NCBI RefSeq assembly: GCF_040564635.1
Contig: NZ_CP159837.1
Coordinates: 6,559,001-6,623,000, forward strand
Direction: 5' to 3'
Source: Planktothricoides raciborskii GIHE-MW2
GTDB lineage: Bacteria; Cyanobacteriota; Cyanobacteriia; Cyanobacteriales; Laspinemataceae
DNA length: 64,000 bases
Below the pieces are notes generated by a model that was not told where the DNA came from, ran no database searches, and saw only the letters and a program-made list of their open reading frames with translations. Below, one piece after another: positions 9,300-19,603 of the stretch; within the stretch, counting starts at the first letter, position 1, and each line of letters begins with the position of its first letter. The position numbers and the translations under genes were made by a program.

Positions 9300-11570
9300 A
9301 TGACAATTAGCCCTCCAGAGCGAGAGGCAAAAGCAAAGGTAGTCGTGGACAAAGATCCGGTGCCAACTTCTTTTGAGAAGTGGGGTAAGCCCGGTCACTT
9401 TGACCGCACCTTAGCTCGCGGCCCCAAAACCACAACCTGGATTTGGAACCTGCACGCTGACGCTCATGATTTTGACAGCCATACCAGCAATTTAGAAGAC
9501 GTATCGCGCAAAATCTTTAGCGCACACTTTGGCCACCTGGCCGTCATCTTTGTTTGGTTAAGTGGTGCCTATTTCCACGGCGCTAAGTTTTCCAATTACG
9601 AAGCTTGGCTGAGTAATCCCACCGGGATCAAGCCCAGCGCTCAAGTTGTTTGGCCAATTGTTGGTCAAGAAATCTTAAACGCCGATGTCGGCGGTGGCTT
9701 CAAAGGGATTCAGATTACTTCTGGACTCTTCCAGCTATGGCGTGCATCCGGCATCACCAATGAATTCCAGCTATACTGCACCGCCATTGGTGCCCTGGTA
9801 ATGGCTGGTTTGATGCTATTTGCTGGCTGGTTCCACTATCACAAGCGGGCTCCAAAACTGGAATGGTTCCAGAACGTTGAGTCTATGATGAACCACCACC
9901 TCGCTGGATTGTTGGGTCTGGGTTCCCTTGGTTGGGCCGGACACCAAATCCACGTTTCTCTGCCAATCAACGAGTTGTTGGATAAAGGCGTGGCACCACA
10001 GGATATTCCCCTGCCCCACGAATTTATCCTCAACCCCAGCTTGATGACAGAGTTGTATCCGGGAGTGCAGTGGGGTGGTCTCAGCGGCATCGCGCCATTC
10101 TTTACCCTAAACTGGGGAGCTTATTCTGACTTCCTCACTTTCAAGGGTGGCTTAAACCCAGTCACTGGTGGCTTGTGGTTATCTGATACCGCACACCATC
10201 ACCTGGCGATCGCTGTGCTCTTCATTATTGCTGGCCACATGTACCGGACAAACTGGGGCATTGGTCACAGCATGAAAGAAATCCTGGAAGCACATAAAGG
10301 TCCGTTTACCGGGGAAGGCCATAAAGGTCTGTACGAAATCCTCACAACTTCTTGGCATGCTCAACTAGCCATTAACCTGGCAATGATGGGTTCTTTAAGC
10401 ATCATCGTGGCGCATCATATGTACTCGATGCCCCCGTATCCCTACATTGCTACTGACTATCCAACTCAGATATCTCTGTTTACCCACCACGTGTGGATTG
10501 GCGGATTCCTGATTGTTGGTGCAGCGGCTCACGGTGCAATCTTCATGGTTCGTGACTACGATCCAGCCAAGAATGTTGATAACCTGCTCGATCGCATGAT
10601 CCGGCACAGAGATGCCATCATCTCTCACCTCAACTGGGTCTGCATTTGGCTAGGCTTCCATAGCTTTGGTTTGTACGTTCATAACGACACCATGCGGGCA
10701 TTCGGTCGTCCCCAGGATATGTTCTCCGACACTGGGATTCAACTACAACCGATCTTTGCTCAATGGGTGCAACACCTGCACACCTTGGCTCCTGGAAACA
10801 CCGCTCCTTATGCCGGTGCAACTGCCAGCGTTGCTTTTGGCGGTGATGTGGTCGCCGTAGCTGGCAAAGTCGCCATGATGCCAATTACCCTCGGCACCGC
10901 CGACTTCATGGTTCACCACATTCATGCTTTCACCATTCACGTTACCGTTCTCATCCTACTTAAGGGTGTTTTGTTTGCCCGTTCTTCTCGTCTAGTTCCC
11001 GACAAGATGAATCTGGGCTTCCGTTTCCCCTGTGACGGTCCTGGCCGTGGCGGCACTTGCCAAGTATCTGGTTGGGATCATGTGTTCCTGGGTCTGTTCT
11101 GGATGTACAACTCTCTATCCATTGTGATTTTCCACTTTAGCTGGAAGATGCAATCGGATGTTTGGGGCACTGTGGCACCAGATGGATCGGTTTCACACAT
11201 CACTGGTGGTAACTTTGCTCAAGGTGCAATTACCATTAATGGTTGGTTGCGTGATTTCCTCTGGGCGCAAGCCTCTCAGGTAATCAACTCCTACGGTTCG
11301 GCCTTGTCAGCTTACGGGTTGATGTTCTTAGCCGGTCACTTTGTGTTTGCTTTCAGCCTCATGTTCCTGTTCAGTGGTCGCGGCTACTGGCAAGAACTGA
11401 TTGAGTCTATTGTTTGGGCTCATAACAAACTCAAAGTTGCTCCAGCAATTCAGCCTCGTGCTCTGAGCATTATTCAGGGTCGGGCCGTGGGCGTAGCTCA
11501 CTACCTCTTAGGAGGAATTGTCACCACTTGGGCATTCTTCCTAGCTCGGGTCATCTCAGTTTCGGGATGA
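9300..11570 (+). CDS. psaA: Photosystem I P700 apoprotein A1
   Basis: This 756-residue thylakoid membrane protein is full length for PsaA. With PsaB it binds P700, the primary acceptors and the FX iron-sulfur cluster. The N-terminus [20 protein letters not shown] is typical. The FX loop [15 protein letters not shown] is intact with both cysteines, and many transmembrane His ligands for chlorophyll are present ([20 protein letters not shown]). The end is [11 protein letters not shown]. psaB follows after 101 bases with no intervening terminator, so the two should be cotranscribed. Confidence 0.98.
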   Translation: MTISPPEREAKAKVVVDKDPVPTSFEKWGKPGHFDRTLARGPKTTTWIWNLHADAHDFDSHTSNLEDVSRKIFSAHFGHLAVIFVWLSGAYFHGAKFSNYEAWLSNPTGIKPSAQVVWPIVGQEILNADVGGGFKGIQITSGLFQLWRASGITNEFQLYCTAIGALVMAGLMLFAGWFHYHKRAPKLEWFQNVESMMNHHLAGLLGLGSLGWAGHQIHVSLPINELLDKGVAPQDIPLPHEFILNPSLMTELYPGVQWGGLSGIAPFFTLNWGAYSDFLTFKGGLNPVTGGLWLSDTAHHHLAIAVLFIIAGHMYRTNWGIGHSMKEILEAHKGPFTGEGHKGLYEILTTSWHAQLAINLAMMGSLSIIVAHHMYSMPPYPYIATDYPTQISLFTHHVWIGGFLIVGAAAHGAIFMVRDYDPAKNVDNLLDRMIRHRDAIISHLNWVCIWLGFHSFGLYVHNDTMRAFGRPQDMFSDTGIQLQPIFAQWVQHLHTLAPGNTAPYAGATASVAFGGDVVAVAGKVAMMPITLGTADFMVHHIHAFTIHVTVLILLKGVLFARSSRLVPDKMNLGFRFPCDGPGRGGTCQVSGWDHVFLGLFWMYNSLSIVIFHFSWKMQSDVWGTVAPDGSVSHITGGNFAQGAITINGWLRDFLWAQASQVINSYGSALSAYGLMFLAGHFVFAFSLMFLFSGRGYWQELIESIVWAHNKLKVAPAIQPRALSIIQGRAVGVAHYLLGGIVTTWAFFLARVISVSG

Positions 11571-11671
11571 TCTTGATTGAGAATTAAGGATTTTGGAATG
11601 AGGAGGATCTCTCCTTGTTCCAAAACCTAAAGTCTCAAGCTCAAGATTTTGCGAGATTTATTTAAGGACTT

Positions 11672-13885
11672 ATGGCAACAAAATTCCCCAAATTCAGCCA
11701 AGACCTGGCGGCAGATCCGACGACGCGGCGGATCTGGTACGGGATAGCCACAGCCCACGACTTTGAAAGCCATGATGGGATGACCGAGGAAAATCTCTAT
11801 CAAAAGATTTTTGCCTCGCACTTTGGCCACTTGGCAATCATATTTCTGTGGACATCGGGCAACCTGTTCCATGTCGCTTGGCAAGGAAATTTCCCACAGT
11901 GGGTCAAAGATCCACTGAATGTCAAACCGATCGCCCACGCGATTTGGGATCCGCAATTCGGTCAACCGGCAGTGGATGCGTTCACCCAAGCGGGAGCATC
12001 ATCACCAGTAAACATCGCCTATTCCGGGGTGTACCACTGGTGGTACACCATCGGGATGCGGACAAATGGGGATCTGTACCAAGGAGCGATCTTCCTGCTA
12101 ATCCTGGCATCACTGATGCTGTTTGCAGGCTGGCTGCACTTGCAACCGAAGTTCCGTCCGTCCTTATCGTGGTTTAAAAACGCAGAATCGCGGCTGAACC
12201 ACCACCTGGCAGGACTATTCGGGGTGAGTTCCTTGGCATGGACAGGACACTTAGTTCATGTGGCGATTCCCGAATCACGGGGAGTCCATGTGGGCTGGGA
12301 TAACTTCCTGAGCGTGAAGCCACACCCGGCGGGGTTAGCGCCATTCTTTACCGGCAACTGGGGCGTGTACGCACAAAACCCAGACACCGCAGGCCATTTA
12401 TTTGGCACGGCAACCGGAGCGGGAGAAGCGATCTTAACCTTCGTGGGCGGATTTCATCCCCAAACCCAGTCGTTGTGGTTGACGGATATGGCGCACCACC
12501 ATTTGGCGATCGCGGTGTTATTCATCATCGCCGGCCATATGTACCGCACCAACTTCGGCATCGGTCACAGCATTAAAGAAATCCTGGAAGCGCACAAGCC
12601 CCCATCCGGGAAACTGGGTGATGGCCATAAGGGAATGTATGACACGGTAAACAATTCCCTGCATTTCCAATTGGGTCTGGCCCTGGCTTGCTTAGGTGTG
12701 ATTACCTCCTTGGTGGCACAGCATATGTACTCCCTGCCGCCTTATGCGTTCTTGGCGCAGGACTACACCACCCAAGCGGCGCTGTACACTCACCACCAAT
12801 ACATCGCAGGATTCTTGATGGTGGGAGCATTTGCTCACGGAGCAATCTTCTTAGTGCGGGACTATGACCCGGAAGCCAACAAAAACAATGTGTTGGCCCG
12901 GATGCTCGAACACAAAGAAGCCTTAATTTCGCACTTATCCTGGGTGTCGCTGTTCTTGGGTTTCCATACCCTGGGACTGTACGTTCACAACGACGTGGTG
13001 GTAGCCTTTGGCACCCCAGAAAAGCAAATCCTGATTGAACCAGTGTTTGCACAATGGATTCAAGCGGCTCACGGCAAAGCCCTCTACGGTTTTGATGTGC
13101 TGCTGTCCAACCCAGATAGCCTCGCCGCTACCGCATGGCCAAATTACGGCGATGTGTGGCTGCCCGGTTGGTTGGATGCAATTAATGCGGGAACCAATTC
13201 TCTGTTCTTAACCATTGGACCGGGAGATTTCTTGGTCCACCATGCGATCGCCCTGGGTCTGCACACCACCACCTTGATTTTGGTCAAAGGTGCCCTGGAT
13301 GCACGTGGATCCAAGCTGATGCCGGATAAGAAAGACTTCGGATACAGCTTCCCTTGCGACGGCCCCGGTCGTGGCGGTACTTGCGACATCTCCGCATGGG
13401 ATTCCTTCTACCTAGCCATGTTCTGGATGCTCAACACCCTAGGGTGGTTGACCTTCTACTGGCACTGGAAGCACCTAGCCTTGTGGCAAGGAAACGTGGC
13501 CCAGTTCAACGAATCCTCCACCTATTTAATGGGATGGTTCCGGGATTATCTGTGGTTAAACTCTTCCCAGTTAATCAACGGATACAACCCCTACGGGACG
13601 AACAACCTGTCCGTGTGGGCTTGGATGTTCTTATTCGGACACCTGGTCTGGGCGACTGGTTTCATGTTCCTGATTAGCTGGCGCGGTTACTGGCAAGAGT
13701 TGATTGAAACTCTGGTCTGGGCCCACGAGCGCACTCCGTTAGCCAACTTGGTTCGCTGGAAAGACAAGCCGGTGGCTCTGAGCATTGTTCAAGCTCGCTT
13801 GGTCGGTCTGGCTCACTTCACCGTGGGTTATGTCCTCACCTATGCCGCCTTCTTGATTGCTTCTACCGCAGGCAAGTTCGGTTGA
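11672..13885 (+). CDS. psaB: Photosystem I P700 apoprotein A2, copy 1
   Basis: 737 residues, full length. It pairs with PsaA to form the reaction-centre core. The FX loop [15 protein letters not shown] is intact. An AAGGA ribosome site lies 5 bases before the ATG, and the gene sits in the normal psaA-psaB operon, closed by a strong terminator. It is odd in that an identical protein is encoded again at 16955-19168. By my alignment the two genes differ at only eight bases, all synonymous: 11797, 11800, 11971, 11998, 12127, 12316, 12328 and 13306. Confidence 0.98.
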   Translation: MATKFPKFSQDLAADPTTRRIWYGIATAHDFESHDGMTEENLYQKIFASHFGHLAIIFLWTSGNLFHVAWQGNFPQWVKDPLNVKPIAHAIWDPQFGQPAVDAFTQAGASSPVNIAYSGVYHWWYTIGMRTNGDLYQGAIFLLILASLMLFAGWLHLQPKFRPSLSWFKNAESRLNHHLAGLFGVSSLAWTGHLVHVAIPESRGVHVGWDNFLSVKPHPAGLAPFFTGNWGVYAQNPDTAGHLFGTATGAGEAILTFVGGFHPQTQSLWLTDMAHHHLAIAVLFIIAGHMYRTNFGIGHSIKEILEAHKPPSGKLGDGHKGMYDTVNNSLHFQLGLALACLGVITSLVAQHMYSLPPYAFLAQDYTTQAALYTHHQYIAGFLMVGAFAHGAIFLVRDYDPEANKNNVLARMLEHKEALISHLSWVSLFLGFHTLGLYVHNDVVVAFGTPEKQILIEPVFAQWIQAAHGKALYGFDVLLSNPDSLAATAWPNYGDVWLPGWLDAINAGTNSLFLTIGPGDFLVHHAIALGLHTTTLILVKGALDARGSKLMPDKKDFGYSFPCDGPGRGGTCDISAWDSFYLAMFWMLNTLGWLTFYWHWKHLALWQGNVAQFNESSTYLMGWFRDYLWLNSSQLINGYNPYGTNNLSVWAWMFLFGHLVWATGFMFLISWRGYWQELIETLVWAHERTPLANLVRWKDKPVALSIVQARLVGLAHFTVGYVLTYAAFLIASTAGKFG

Positions 13886-13921
13886 TCAACGCTTCTCGTT
13901 GCTAGTTAAGCAAACATAACT

Positions 13922-13961
13922 AAAAAAAATCCCCTGCCTCCGGGCGGGGGATTTTTTTTAG
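13922..13961 (+). terminator. Intrinsic terminator after psaB copy 1
   Basis: A-tract, then ATCCCCTGCC, TCC loop, GGGCGGGGGAT and an 8-T tract. The same element follows psaB copy 2, with one A fewer. Confidence 0.9.
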
Positions 13962-14509
13962 AGATAAATTAAACCGGATTTAGTATTAGGCCAAATAAGT
14001 AGCCAAATAAGTATAGCAGCGGTTTTCTTTCTTACTAAACCACCAGCGGGCAAAGAAGGCAGGTAGGGGCGAATGGCCATTCGCCCCTACCATCTTTATA
14101 AGCATCAAATGCCGGAATGTTTCGCCCCTACAGATATTTGTGGTTTATTTGCGGAGAAAATTGCTGTAAGCCAAATAAAATTTTGGTCATCCTACTGATT
14201 TTTTTATCTTTTTTTGATGGCTATATCTATGTAGAGGCGGTCATGTATTTAGAGGCGCAAGCAGCCCCCTCAGCATTGTATCAACCACAACAGAAAAGCC
14301 CTGTAAATGGTCAATTAATTGGTTACACAAAATTCAACAATTATTGCTAAAATTATGAGATTAATTTGGGCGCAAGCATTGGGGGCATAATGTGGCCTTG
14401 TTAATTAAAAATGCTATTAATTGGTCAATTAAAAATCCCCTGCCTCTAGGCAGGGGATTTTTTGCTTAATGGTATGAGAGCGAAGAAAACGAAGAAGATG
14501 AGACTAGAA
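13962..14509. other. Intergenic region with dispersed repeats and a bidirectional terminator
   Basis: The region contains GTAGGGGCGAATGGCCATTC followed by GCCCCTAC (14066-14090), a dispersed palindrome also seen in related form near 19350-19480 and 53330-53400. A perfect hairpin, AATCCCCTGCCT-CT-AGGCAGGGGATT (about 14434-14459), has A/T tracts on both sides, so it can end transcripts from either direction, including psaL-psaI. The 77-codon frame at 14117-14350 has no ribosome site and no recognisable product; I do not call it a gene. Confidence 0.6.
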
Positions 14510-14626
14510 TTAAGCCTCTTTTTCGATTTCAATAAATAAGAGTCCCATGACTACTAGAGGCATCACCCAGCAGGTTAAGGGAATCATAATCCAAGGAAGG
14601 AATGAAGCTGCATAATCGCCGGTCAT
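14510..14626 (-). CDS. psaI: Photosystem I reaction centre subunit VIII
   Basis: This 38-codon gene reads [20 protein letters not shown] and continues through a single membrane helix to [10 protein letters not shown]. The SFLPWI(M/L)IP motif and length are characteristic of PsaI. It helps dock PsaL and stabilise photosystem I trimers. A GGAG ribosome site lies 8 bases before the ATG (TAGGAGAATTCAAAATG). It is 149 bases downstream of psaL on the same strand, the usual psaL-psaI order, and ends before a bidirectional terminator. Confidence 0.93.
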   Translation of the reverse strand: MTGDYAASFLPWIMIPLTCWVMPLVVMGLLFIEIEKEA

Positions 14627-14775
14627 TTTGAATTCTCCTATCTAAGGTTGTAGTTCTACAAAACTGATGTCACCAACAGATTAGTAATCGGCATACCCAA
14701 ATTTGGATACTTCGATCTTGTACTGCGAGCAATGCGAGTAATTTTTCCGGTGAAAATACCCGATTAATTACCCGA

Positions 14776-15258
14776 TTAATTAAACAAACCTCGCATGATA
14801 CCGTCTACAACGGCAAAGTTTTCCAGTAGGAAGTAGGCTACAAAAGCTCCACCCATACCACCAACAAAGAAGCCACCAGCTAACTGACTCCAGCCTTCAC
14901 CAGTTTGTAAAGGATCTGCTCCTTCAGATGATTGTCCTTGGAAAGTAACCAGTCCGTGGATGCTCAGACAGACAGTGGCAATAAGAATCAAAGTGATCCC
15001 CGAAATTAATCCACCGAGATTGGCATAATCTGAATCCCGTAATGGACCCAAGATAACCCAAGGGCCAATGATAAAATAACCATGAGCCATGCCAATTTCC
15101 AGTCCCCGCAGTAAAGGAGATAGTCCCTTGCGGTAGGCAGGCAGATTACCGATGAAAGCGCGGGTAAAAGCAGAATCGCTAATCGGAGTTGAGAGATTGC
15201 CCACAAATGGATCTCCACCGTAGGGTTTAATCATCTCTATGTCTCTGGAATTGGCCAT
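14776..15258 (-). CDS. psaL: Photosystem I reaction centre subunit XI
   Basis: 160 residues, normal for PsaL. PsaL mediates trimer formation of photosystem I. The N-terminal PYGGDPFVGNLSTPISDS and the LPAYRKGLSPLLRGLEIGMAHGY segment are diagnostic. Two or three membrane helices follow, and the C-terminus ends DGIMRGLFN. It is transcribed with psaI from the promoter region at 15259-15410. That region carries a 12-base inverted repeat whose halves match the HLR1 half-site. Confidence 0.97.
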   Translation of the reverse strand: MANSRDIEMIKPYGGDPFVGNLSTPISDSAFTRAFIGNLPAYRKGLSPLLRGLEIGMAHGYFIIGPWVILGPLRDSDYANLGGLISGITLILIATVCLSIHGLVTFQGQSSEGADPLQTGEGWSQLAGGFFVGGMGGAFVAYFLLENFAVVDGIMRGLFN

Positions 15259-15330
15259 ATTTATTTTTCCTCTCTATCTGAAAATCCTAAAAAGACCTTA
15301 AGCACATATTCTAATCATCGATAGGTTGCG

Positions 15331-15402
15331 TCGTTACAAAATTAGTTCTCAGCTTTAAAAAACTTCATTAAATTGGTCAAGGATACGGTCATTTTGTAAC
15401 GA
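15331..15402 (-). promoter_or_regulatory. psaL upstream inverted repeat with HLR1-like half-sites
   Basis: TCGTTACAAAAT at 15331-15342 is repeated as its exact complement ATTTTGTAACGA at 15391-15402, 48 bases apart. Each half contains GTTACAAA, which fits the (G/T)TTACA(T/A)(T/A) half-site bound by the response regulator RpaB at photosystem I promoters in other cyanobacteria. Direct-repeat spacing is normal for HLR1, so the inverted arrangement is unusual. The same gap, up to 15720, holds an 82-codon frame at 15406-15654 without support. Confidence 0.5.
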
Positions 15403-15720
15403 TTTGTGAATTTTATTCAGGTTTTTGGGCAAATTAGTTTAATCAGACTGGCCGCAACGACCCATAAAGCAAGGATTAGTAAACAGTTGTGGACAGTGTA
15501 TGGGACTGTGTGGGTATGCGATCGCCTTCTTGATGCTGTCATGGCATATACTCTCGCTTCTGGAAATCGCTGCAATGTTCTGCTGATGCTAGGAATGTTA
15601 ATTTTTATGAAGCTCCTGGATGGGAAAAAGCGATCCAGATTAACGATTCATTAGTAAATATCCTGAAATTGGGCAACTGTGCTGGTGAAAGGTAAGCATC
15701 TGTGAGATGGAGTGATTCCT

Positions 15721-16821
15721 ATGACTGTGCCATTTTTGCTGATTGCAGACCTATTAGCCAAACTACCTTCTGAACCGGCAACACCCCAAATCGAGTCAGA
15801 GAGTGCATCAGAACTATACAAGGCTGACGATGTTGCCATCGATGGAACCACTAATCAGATTTCCAGTAGAGATATTAGTCCTCCTGAATTGAGTTCGTTG
15901 TTGCCCGGATCCACAGATAGCTGGTCTAATCACTGGTTGCTCAATGATTCACCCCCAGAACTACCCCCTTTGGCTGGGATAGAAAAATATTTGCCATTAC
16001 CACCTCCACCCTCTACACCAACGGTGCCTTCTCAGCCGCAGACCCATCTTCGGTATTCATCATTTACGATGAGTTATGTACCCACAACGCGCCCGATGCC
16101 GGTTTCCGGGCCACAACTCTATCATCAAAGATTGGCTGCCCTGAAAACCGGGCAAATATATACTCGTTTATCTGGGGAAAGTTTTTGGTCATCTTGGGCG
16201 AATGCCACTGAACAACCGACTTATGAACAGTGGAAAAGCCTTTTGGCAAATGAAGCGAGGGCGATCGCCTTTGGACAAGGTTCTAATCGCTTATCGGTGT
16301 TATTAGGTGACTCGATTACTCTGTGGTTTCCCCATGAACAACTGTCTCGGAATCGCTTGTGGTTGAATCAGGGGATTTCCGGCGATACCACCACGGGGAT
16401 TTTAAATCGATTGTCGGCGCTTTTACCTACCCGACCGGATACGATCTATCTGATGGCGGGGATTAATGATTTACGGTGTGGGGAAACCGATGCGACTATT
16501 CTGGGGAATTTTCGCCAGATTATGCGTCGCTTACGGCAGCAACATCCCGATGCTCAGGTGGTAGTGCAATCAATTTTACCAACTCAGTTAATAGAAATTT
16601 CCAATGCTCGCATTCGTCACCTCAATCGTCGCATTGAGGCGATCGCCCAAGAAGAGGGAGCCCAGTATCTAGATGTCTACTCCCAGTTTATCGACGCTCA
16701 AGGTAATTTCCGCTCGGAATTAACCACTGATGGATTACATCTGAATGCCCAGGGTTATCAAGTGTGGCGATCGCAACTGCGGGATGCTGAAGCATCAATT
16801 GCTCTCTATCATCGACCTTAA
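15721..16821 (+). CDS. SGNH/GDSL-family hydrolase
   Basis: The ATG at 15721 is preferred over the GTG at 15712 because GGAG ends 8 bases before it. The 366-residue product has a hydrophobic N-terminus (MTVPFLLIADLLAKL), then a Pro/Ser-rich linker of about 100 residues. A C-terminal SGNH domain follows: block I LGDSITLWFP (Ser near residue 198), block II NQGISGDTT, block III MAGINDLRCG and block V DGLHLNAQGY with the catalytic Asp/His. Such enzymes are esterases, lipases or carbohydrate deacetylases; the substrate cannot be told. It lies between psaL and the second psaB with no obvious functional tie. Confidence 0.85.
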   Translation: MTVPFLLIADLLAKLPSEPATPQIESESASELYKADDVAIDGTTNQISSRDISPPELSSLLPGSTDSWSNHWLLNDSPPELPPLAGIEKYLPLPPPPSTPTVPSQPQTHLRYSSFTMSYVPTTRPMPVSGPQLYHQRLAALKTGQIYTRLSGESFWSSWANATEQPTYEQWKSLLANEARAIAFGQGSNRLSVLLGDSITLWFPHEQLSRNRLWLNQGISGDTTTGILNRLSALLPTRPDTIYLMAGINDLRCGETDATILGNFRQIMRRLRQQHPDAQVVVQSILPTQLIEISNARIRHLNRRIEAIAQEEGAQYLDVYSQFIDAQGNFRSELTTDGLHLNAQGYQVWRSQLRDAEASIALYHRP

Positions 16822-16858
16822 AAAATCACCTGCTTAAAATTTCGCAACAAATTATGTC

Positions 16859-16887
16859 TTGAAATCTGTAACCAGAATCGCTATTGT
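16859..16887 (+). promoter_or_regulatory. Candidate promoter for psaB copy 2
   Basis: TTGAAA (16859-16864) and TATTGT (16882-16887) are 17 bases apart, within the 133-bp gap before psaB copy 2. The upstream sequence is unrelated to that of copy 1, so the second gene must use its own promoter. The assignment to these hexamers is tentative. Confidence 0.3.
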
Positions 16888-16954
16888 GGACTTTAATAAA
16901 ATAGTCCCAAGTCGATTAACTGCAATTAGACCCAAGCACAATTTAGAGCGCTTT

Positions 16955-19168
16955 ATGGCAACAAAATTCCCCAAATTCAGCCAAGACCTGGCGGCAGATC
17001 CGACGACGCGGCGGATCTGGTACGGGATAGCCACAGCCCACGACTTTGAAAGCCATGATGGGATGACCGAGGAAAATCTGTACCAAAAGATTTTTGCCTC
17101 GCACTTTGGCCACTTGGCAATCATATTTCTGTGGACATCGGGCAACCTGTTCCATGTCGCTTGGCAAGGAAATTTCCCACAGTGGGTCAAAGATCCACTG
17201 AATGTCAAACCGATCGCCCACGCGATTTGGGATCCGCAATTCGGTCAACCGGCGGTGGATGCGTTCACCCAAGCGGGAGCCTCATCACCAGTAAACATCG
17301 CCTATTCCGGGGTGTACCACTGGTGGTACACCATCGGGATGCGGACAAATGGGGATCTGTACCAAGGAGCGATCTTCCTGCTAATCCTGGCATCACTGAT
17401 GCTGTTTGCCGGCTGGCTGCACTTGCAACCGAAGTTCCGTCCGTCCTTATCGTGGTTTAAAAACGCAGAATCGCGGCTGAACCACCACCTGGCAGGACTA
17501 TTCGGGGTGAGTTCCTTGGCATGGACAGGACACTTAGTTCATGTGGCGATTCCCGAATCACGGGGAGTCCATGTGGGCTGGGATAACTTCCTGAGCGTAA
17601 AGCCACACCCAGCGGGGTTAGCGCCATTCTTTACCGGCAACTGGGGCGTGTACGCACAAAACCCAGACACCGCAGGCCATTTATTTGGCACGGCAACCGG
17701 AGCGGGAGAAGCGATCTTAACCTTCGTGGGCGGATTTCATCCCCAAACCCAGTCGTTGTGGTTGACGGATATGGCGCACCACCATTTGGCGATCGCGGTG
17801 TTATTCATCATCGCCGGCCATATGTACCGCACCAACTTCGGCATCGGTCACAGCATTAAAGAAATCCTGGAAGCGCACAAGCCCCCATCCGGGAAACTGG
17901 GTGATGGCCATAAGGGAATGTATGACACGGTAAACAATTCCCTGCATTTCCAATTGGGTCTGGCCCTGGCTTGCTTAGGTGTGATTACCTCCTTGGTGGC
18001 ACAGCATATGTACTCCCTGCCGCCTTATGCGTTCTTGGCGCAGGACTACACCACCCAAGCGGCGCTGTACACTCACCACCAATACATCGCAGGATTCTTG
18101 ATGGTGGGAGCATTTGCTCACGGAGCAATCTTCTTAGTGCGGGACTATGACCCGGAAGCCAACAAAAACAATGTGTTGGCCCGGATGCTCGAACACAAAG
18201 AAGCCTTAATTTCGCACTTATCCTGGGTGTCGCTGTTCTTGGGTTTCCATACCCTGGGACTGTACGTTCACAACGACGTGGTGGTAGCCTTTGGCACCCC
18301 AGAAAAGCAAATCCTGATTGAACCAGTGTTTGCACAATGGATTCAAGCGGCTCACGGCAAAGCCCTCTACGGTTTTGATGTGCTGCTGTCCAACCCAGAT
18401 AGCCTCGCCGCTACCGCATGGCCAAATTACGGCGATGTGTGGCTGCCCGGTTGGTTGGATGCAATTAATGCGGGAACCAATTCTCTGTTCTTAACCATTG
18501 GACCGGGAGATTTCTTGGTCCACCATGCGATCGCCCTGGGTCTGCACACCACCACCTTGATTTTGGTCAAAGGTGCCCTGGATGCACGGGGATCCAAGCT
18601 GATGCCGGATAAGAAAGACTTCGGATACAGCTTCCCTTGCGACGGCCCCGGTCGTGGCGGTACTTGCGACATCTCCGCATGGGATTCCTTCTACCTAGCC
18701 ATGTTCTGGATGCTCAACACCCTAGGGTGGTTGACCTTCTACTGGCACTGGAAGCACCTAGCCTTGTGGCAAGGAAACGTGGCCCAGTTCAACGAATCCT
18801 CCACCTATTTAATGGGATGGTTCCGGGATTATCTGTGGTTAAACTCTTCCCAGTTAATCAACGGATACAACCCCTACGGGACGAACAACCTGTCCGTGTG
18901 GGCTTGGATGTTCTTATTCGGACACCTGGTCTGGGCGACTGGTTTCATGTTCCTGATTAGCTGGCGCGGTTACTGGCAAGAGTTGATTGAAACTCTGGTC
19001 TGGGCCCACGAGCGCACTCCGTTAGCCAACTTGGTTCGCTGGAAAGACAAGCCGGTGGCTCTGAGCATTGTTCAAGCTCGCTTGGTCGGTCTGGCTCACT
19101 TCACCGTGGGTTATGTCCTCACCTATGCCGCCTTCTTGATTGCTTCTACCGCAGGCAAGTTCGGTTGA
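16955..19168 (+). CDS. psaB: Photosystem I P700 apoprotein A2, copy 2 (identical protein)
   Basis: 737 residues, identical to the product of 11672-13885 by my reading. I start at [10 protein letters not shown]; the frame extends upstream to 16859 but that extension is not PsaB. Nucleotide identity begins within a few bases of the start codon (TTATGGCAACA shared, sequence before it unrelated). It runs through the stop and terminator to about 19243, then ends abruptly. Seven of the eight coding differences lie in the first third. No psaA accompanies it, and its ribosome site is weaker than that of copy 1. A recent duplication or continuing gene conversion would explain this. The product could be redundant dosage or condition-specific PsaB. 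Confidence 0.96.
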   Translation: MATKFPKFSQDLAADPTTRRIWYGIATAHDFESHDGMTEENLYQKIFASHFGHLAIIFLWTSGNLFHVAWQGNFPQWVKDPLNVKPIAHAIWDPQFGQPAVDAFTQAGASSPVNIAYSGVYHWWYTIGMRTNGDLYQGAIFLLILASLMLFAGWLHLQPKFRPSLSWFKNAESRLNHHLAGLFGVSSLAWTGHLVHVAIPESRGVHVGWDNFLSVKPHPAGLAPFFTGNWGVYAQNPDTAGHLFGTATGAGEAILTFVGGFHPQTQSLWLTDMAHHHLAIAVLFIIAGHMYRTNFGIGHSIKEILEAHKPPSGKLGDGHKGMYDTVNNSLHFQLGLALACLGVITSLVAQHMYSLPPYAFLAQDYTTQAALYTHHQYIAGFLMVGAFAHGAIFLVRDYDPEANKNNVLARMLEHKEALISHLSWVSLFLGFHTLGLYVHNDVVVAFGTPEKQILIEPVFAQWIQAAHGKALYGFDVLLSNPDSLAATAWPNYGDVWLPGWLDAINAGTNSLFLTIGPGDFLVHHAIALGLHTTTLILVKGALDARGSKLMPDKKDFGYSFPCDGPGRGGTCDISAWDSFYLAMFWMLNTLGWLTFYWHWKHLALWQGNVAQFNESSTYLMGWFRDYLWLNSSQLINGYNPYGTNNLSVWAWMFLFGHLVWATGFMFLISWRGYWQELIETLVWAHERTPLANLVRWKDKPVALSIVQARLVGLAHFTVGYVLTYAAFLIASTAGKFG

Positions 19169-19204
19169 TCCACGCTTCTCGTTGCTAGTTAAGCAAACAT
19201 AACT

Positions 19205-19242
19205 AAAAAAATCCCCTGCCTCCGGGCGGGGGATTTTTTTTA
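19205..19242 (+). terminator. Intrinsic terminator after psaB copy 2
   Basis: Copy of the psaB-1 terminator, with the same CCCCTGCC-TCC-GGGCGGGG stem and T tract. It is the last part of the duplicated segment. Confidence 0.88.
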
Positions 19243-19244
19243 GG

Positions 19245-19603
19245 GTTGGTGATAAATATGGAATCAATGAGCAGAATTTGATTCGCTCAATGAACAACTA
19301 TGGGTATAATCGTTTACAGCGCTTTTCTCCGCGAGTAAACCACAAAGCATCTGTAGGGGTGTGATCTTTCCGGCATTTGATGCTTAAAATATTAATGTAC
19401 GGGCGAAGCATTCCGGCAGATAACCTATTGCTGAAAATATTAATCTGACTGCCGGAATGCTTCGCCCCTACGGAATGCTTCGCCCTACCGTGGTTCAGTA
19501 ATCTGAAAACCGCTGTAAGAATATGCTTTTCAACTAAGACGGTTGTGTTTTGACTGTCTTGTAGTCGCCAATGTAATTATCAGTTTCCTGAAACTCGATT
19601 AGT
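19245..19603. other. Intergenic region with dispersed palindromes
   Basis: No gene is seen. Between about 19353 and 19490 there are copies of a dispersed element built from GGGGCGAAGCATTCCGGCA and its complement TGCCGGAATGCTTCGCCCC. The remaining bases are AT-rich and would contain the promoter for the restriction operon. Confidence 0.6.

Noticed and set aside
9816-10940. Several antisense frames inside psaA
   Set aside because: They are shadows of the strongly coding psaA frame.
12702-13389. Antisense frames in psaB, repeated at 17985-18672
   Set aside because: They recur only because psaB itself is duplicated; the coding bias belongs to psaB.
14117-14350. 77-codon frame (+) between psaB and psaI
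   Set aside because: Begins in a dispersed palindrome, without ribosome site or recognisable product.
15406-15654. 82-codon frame (+) upstream of the SGNH hydrolase
   Set aside because: No ribosome site, no family resemblance, and it overlaps the psaL promoter region with its inverted repeat.
16859-16954. N-terminal extension of psaB copy 2 (32 codons)
   Set aside because: PsaB starts at MATKFPKF; the extension is unrelated to any PsaB and copy 1 lacks it.
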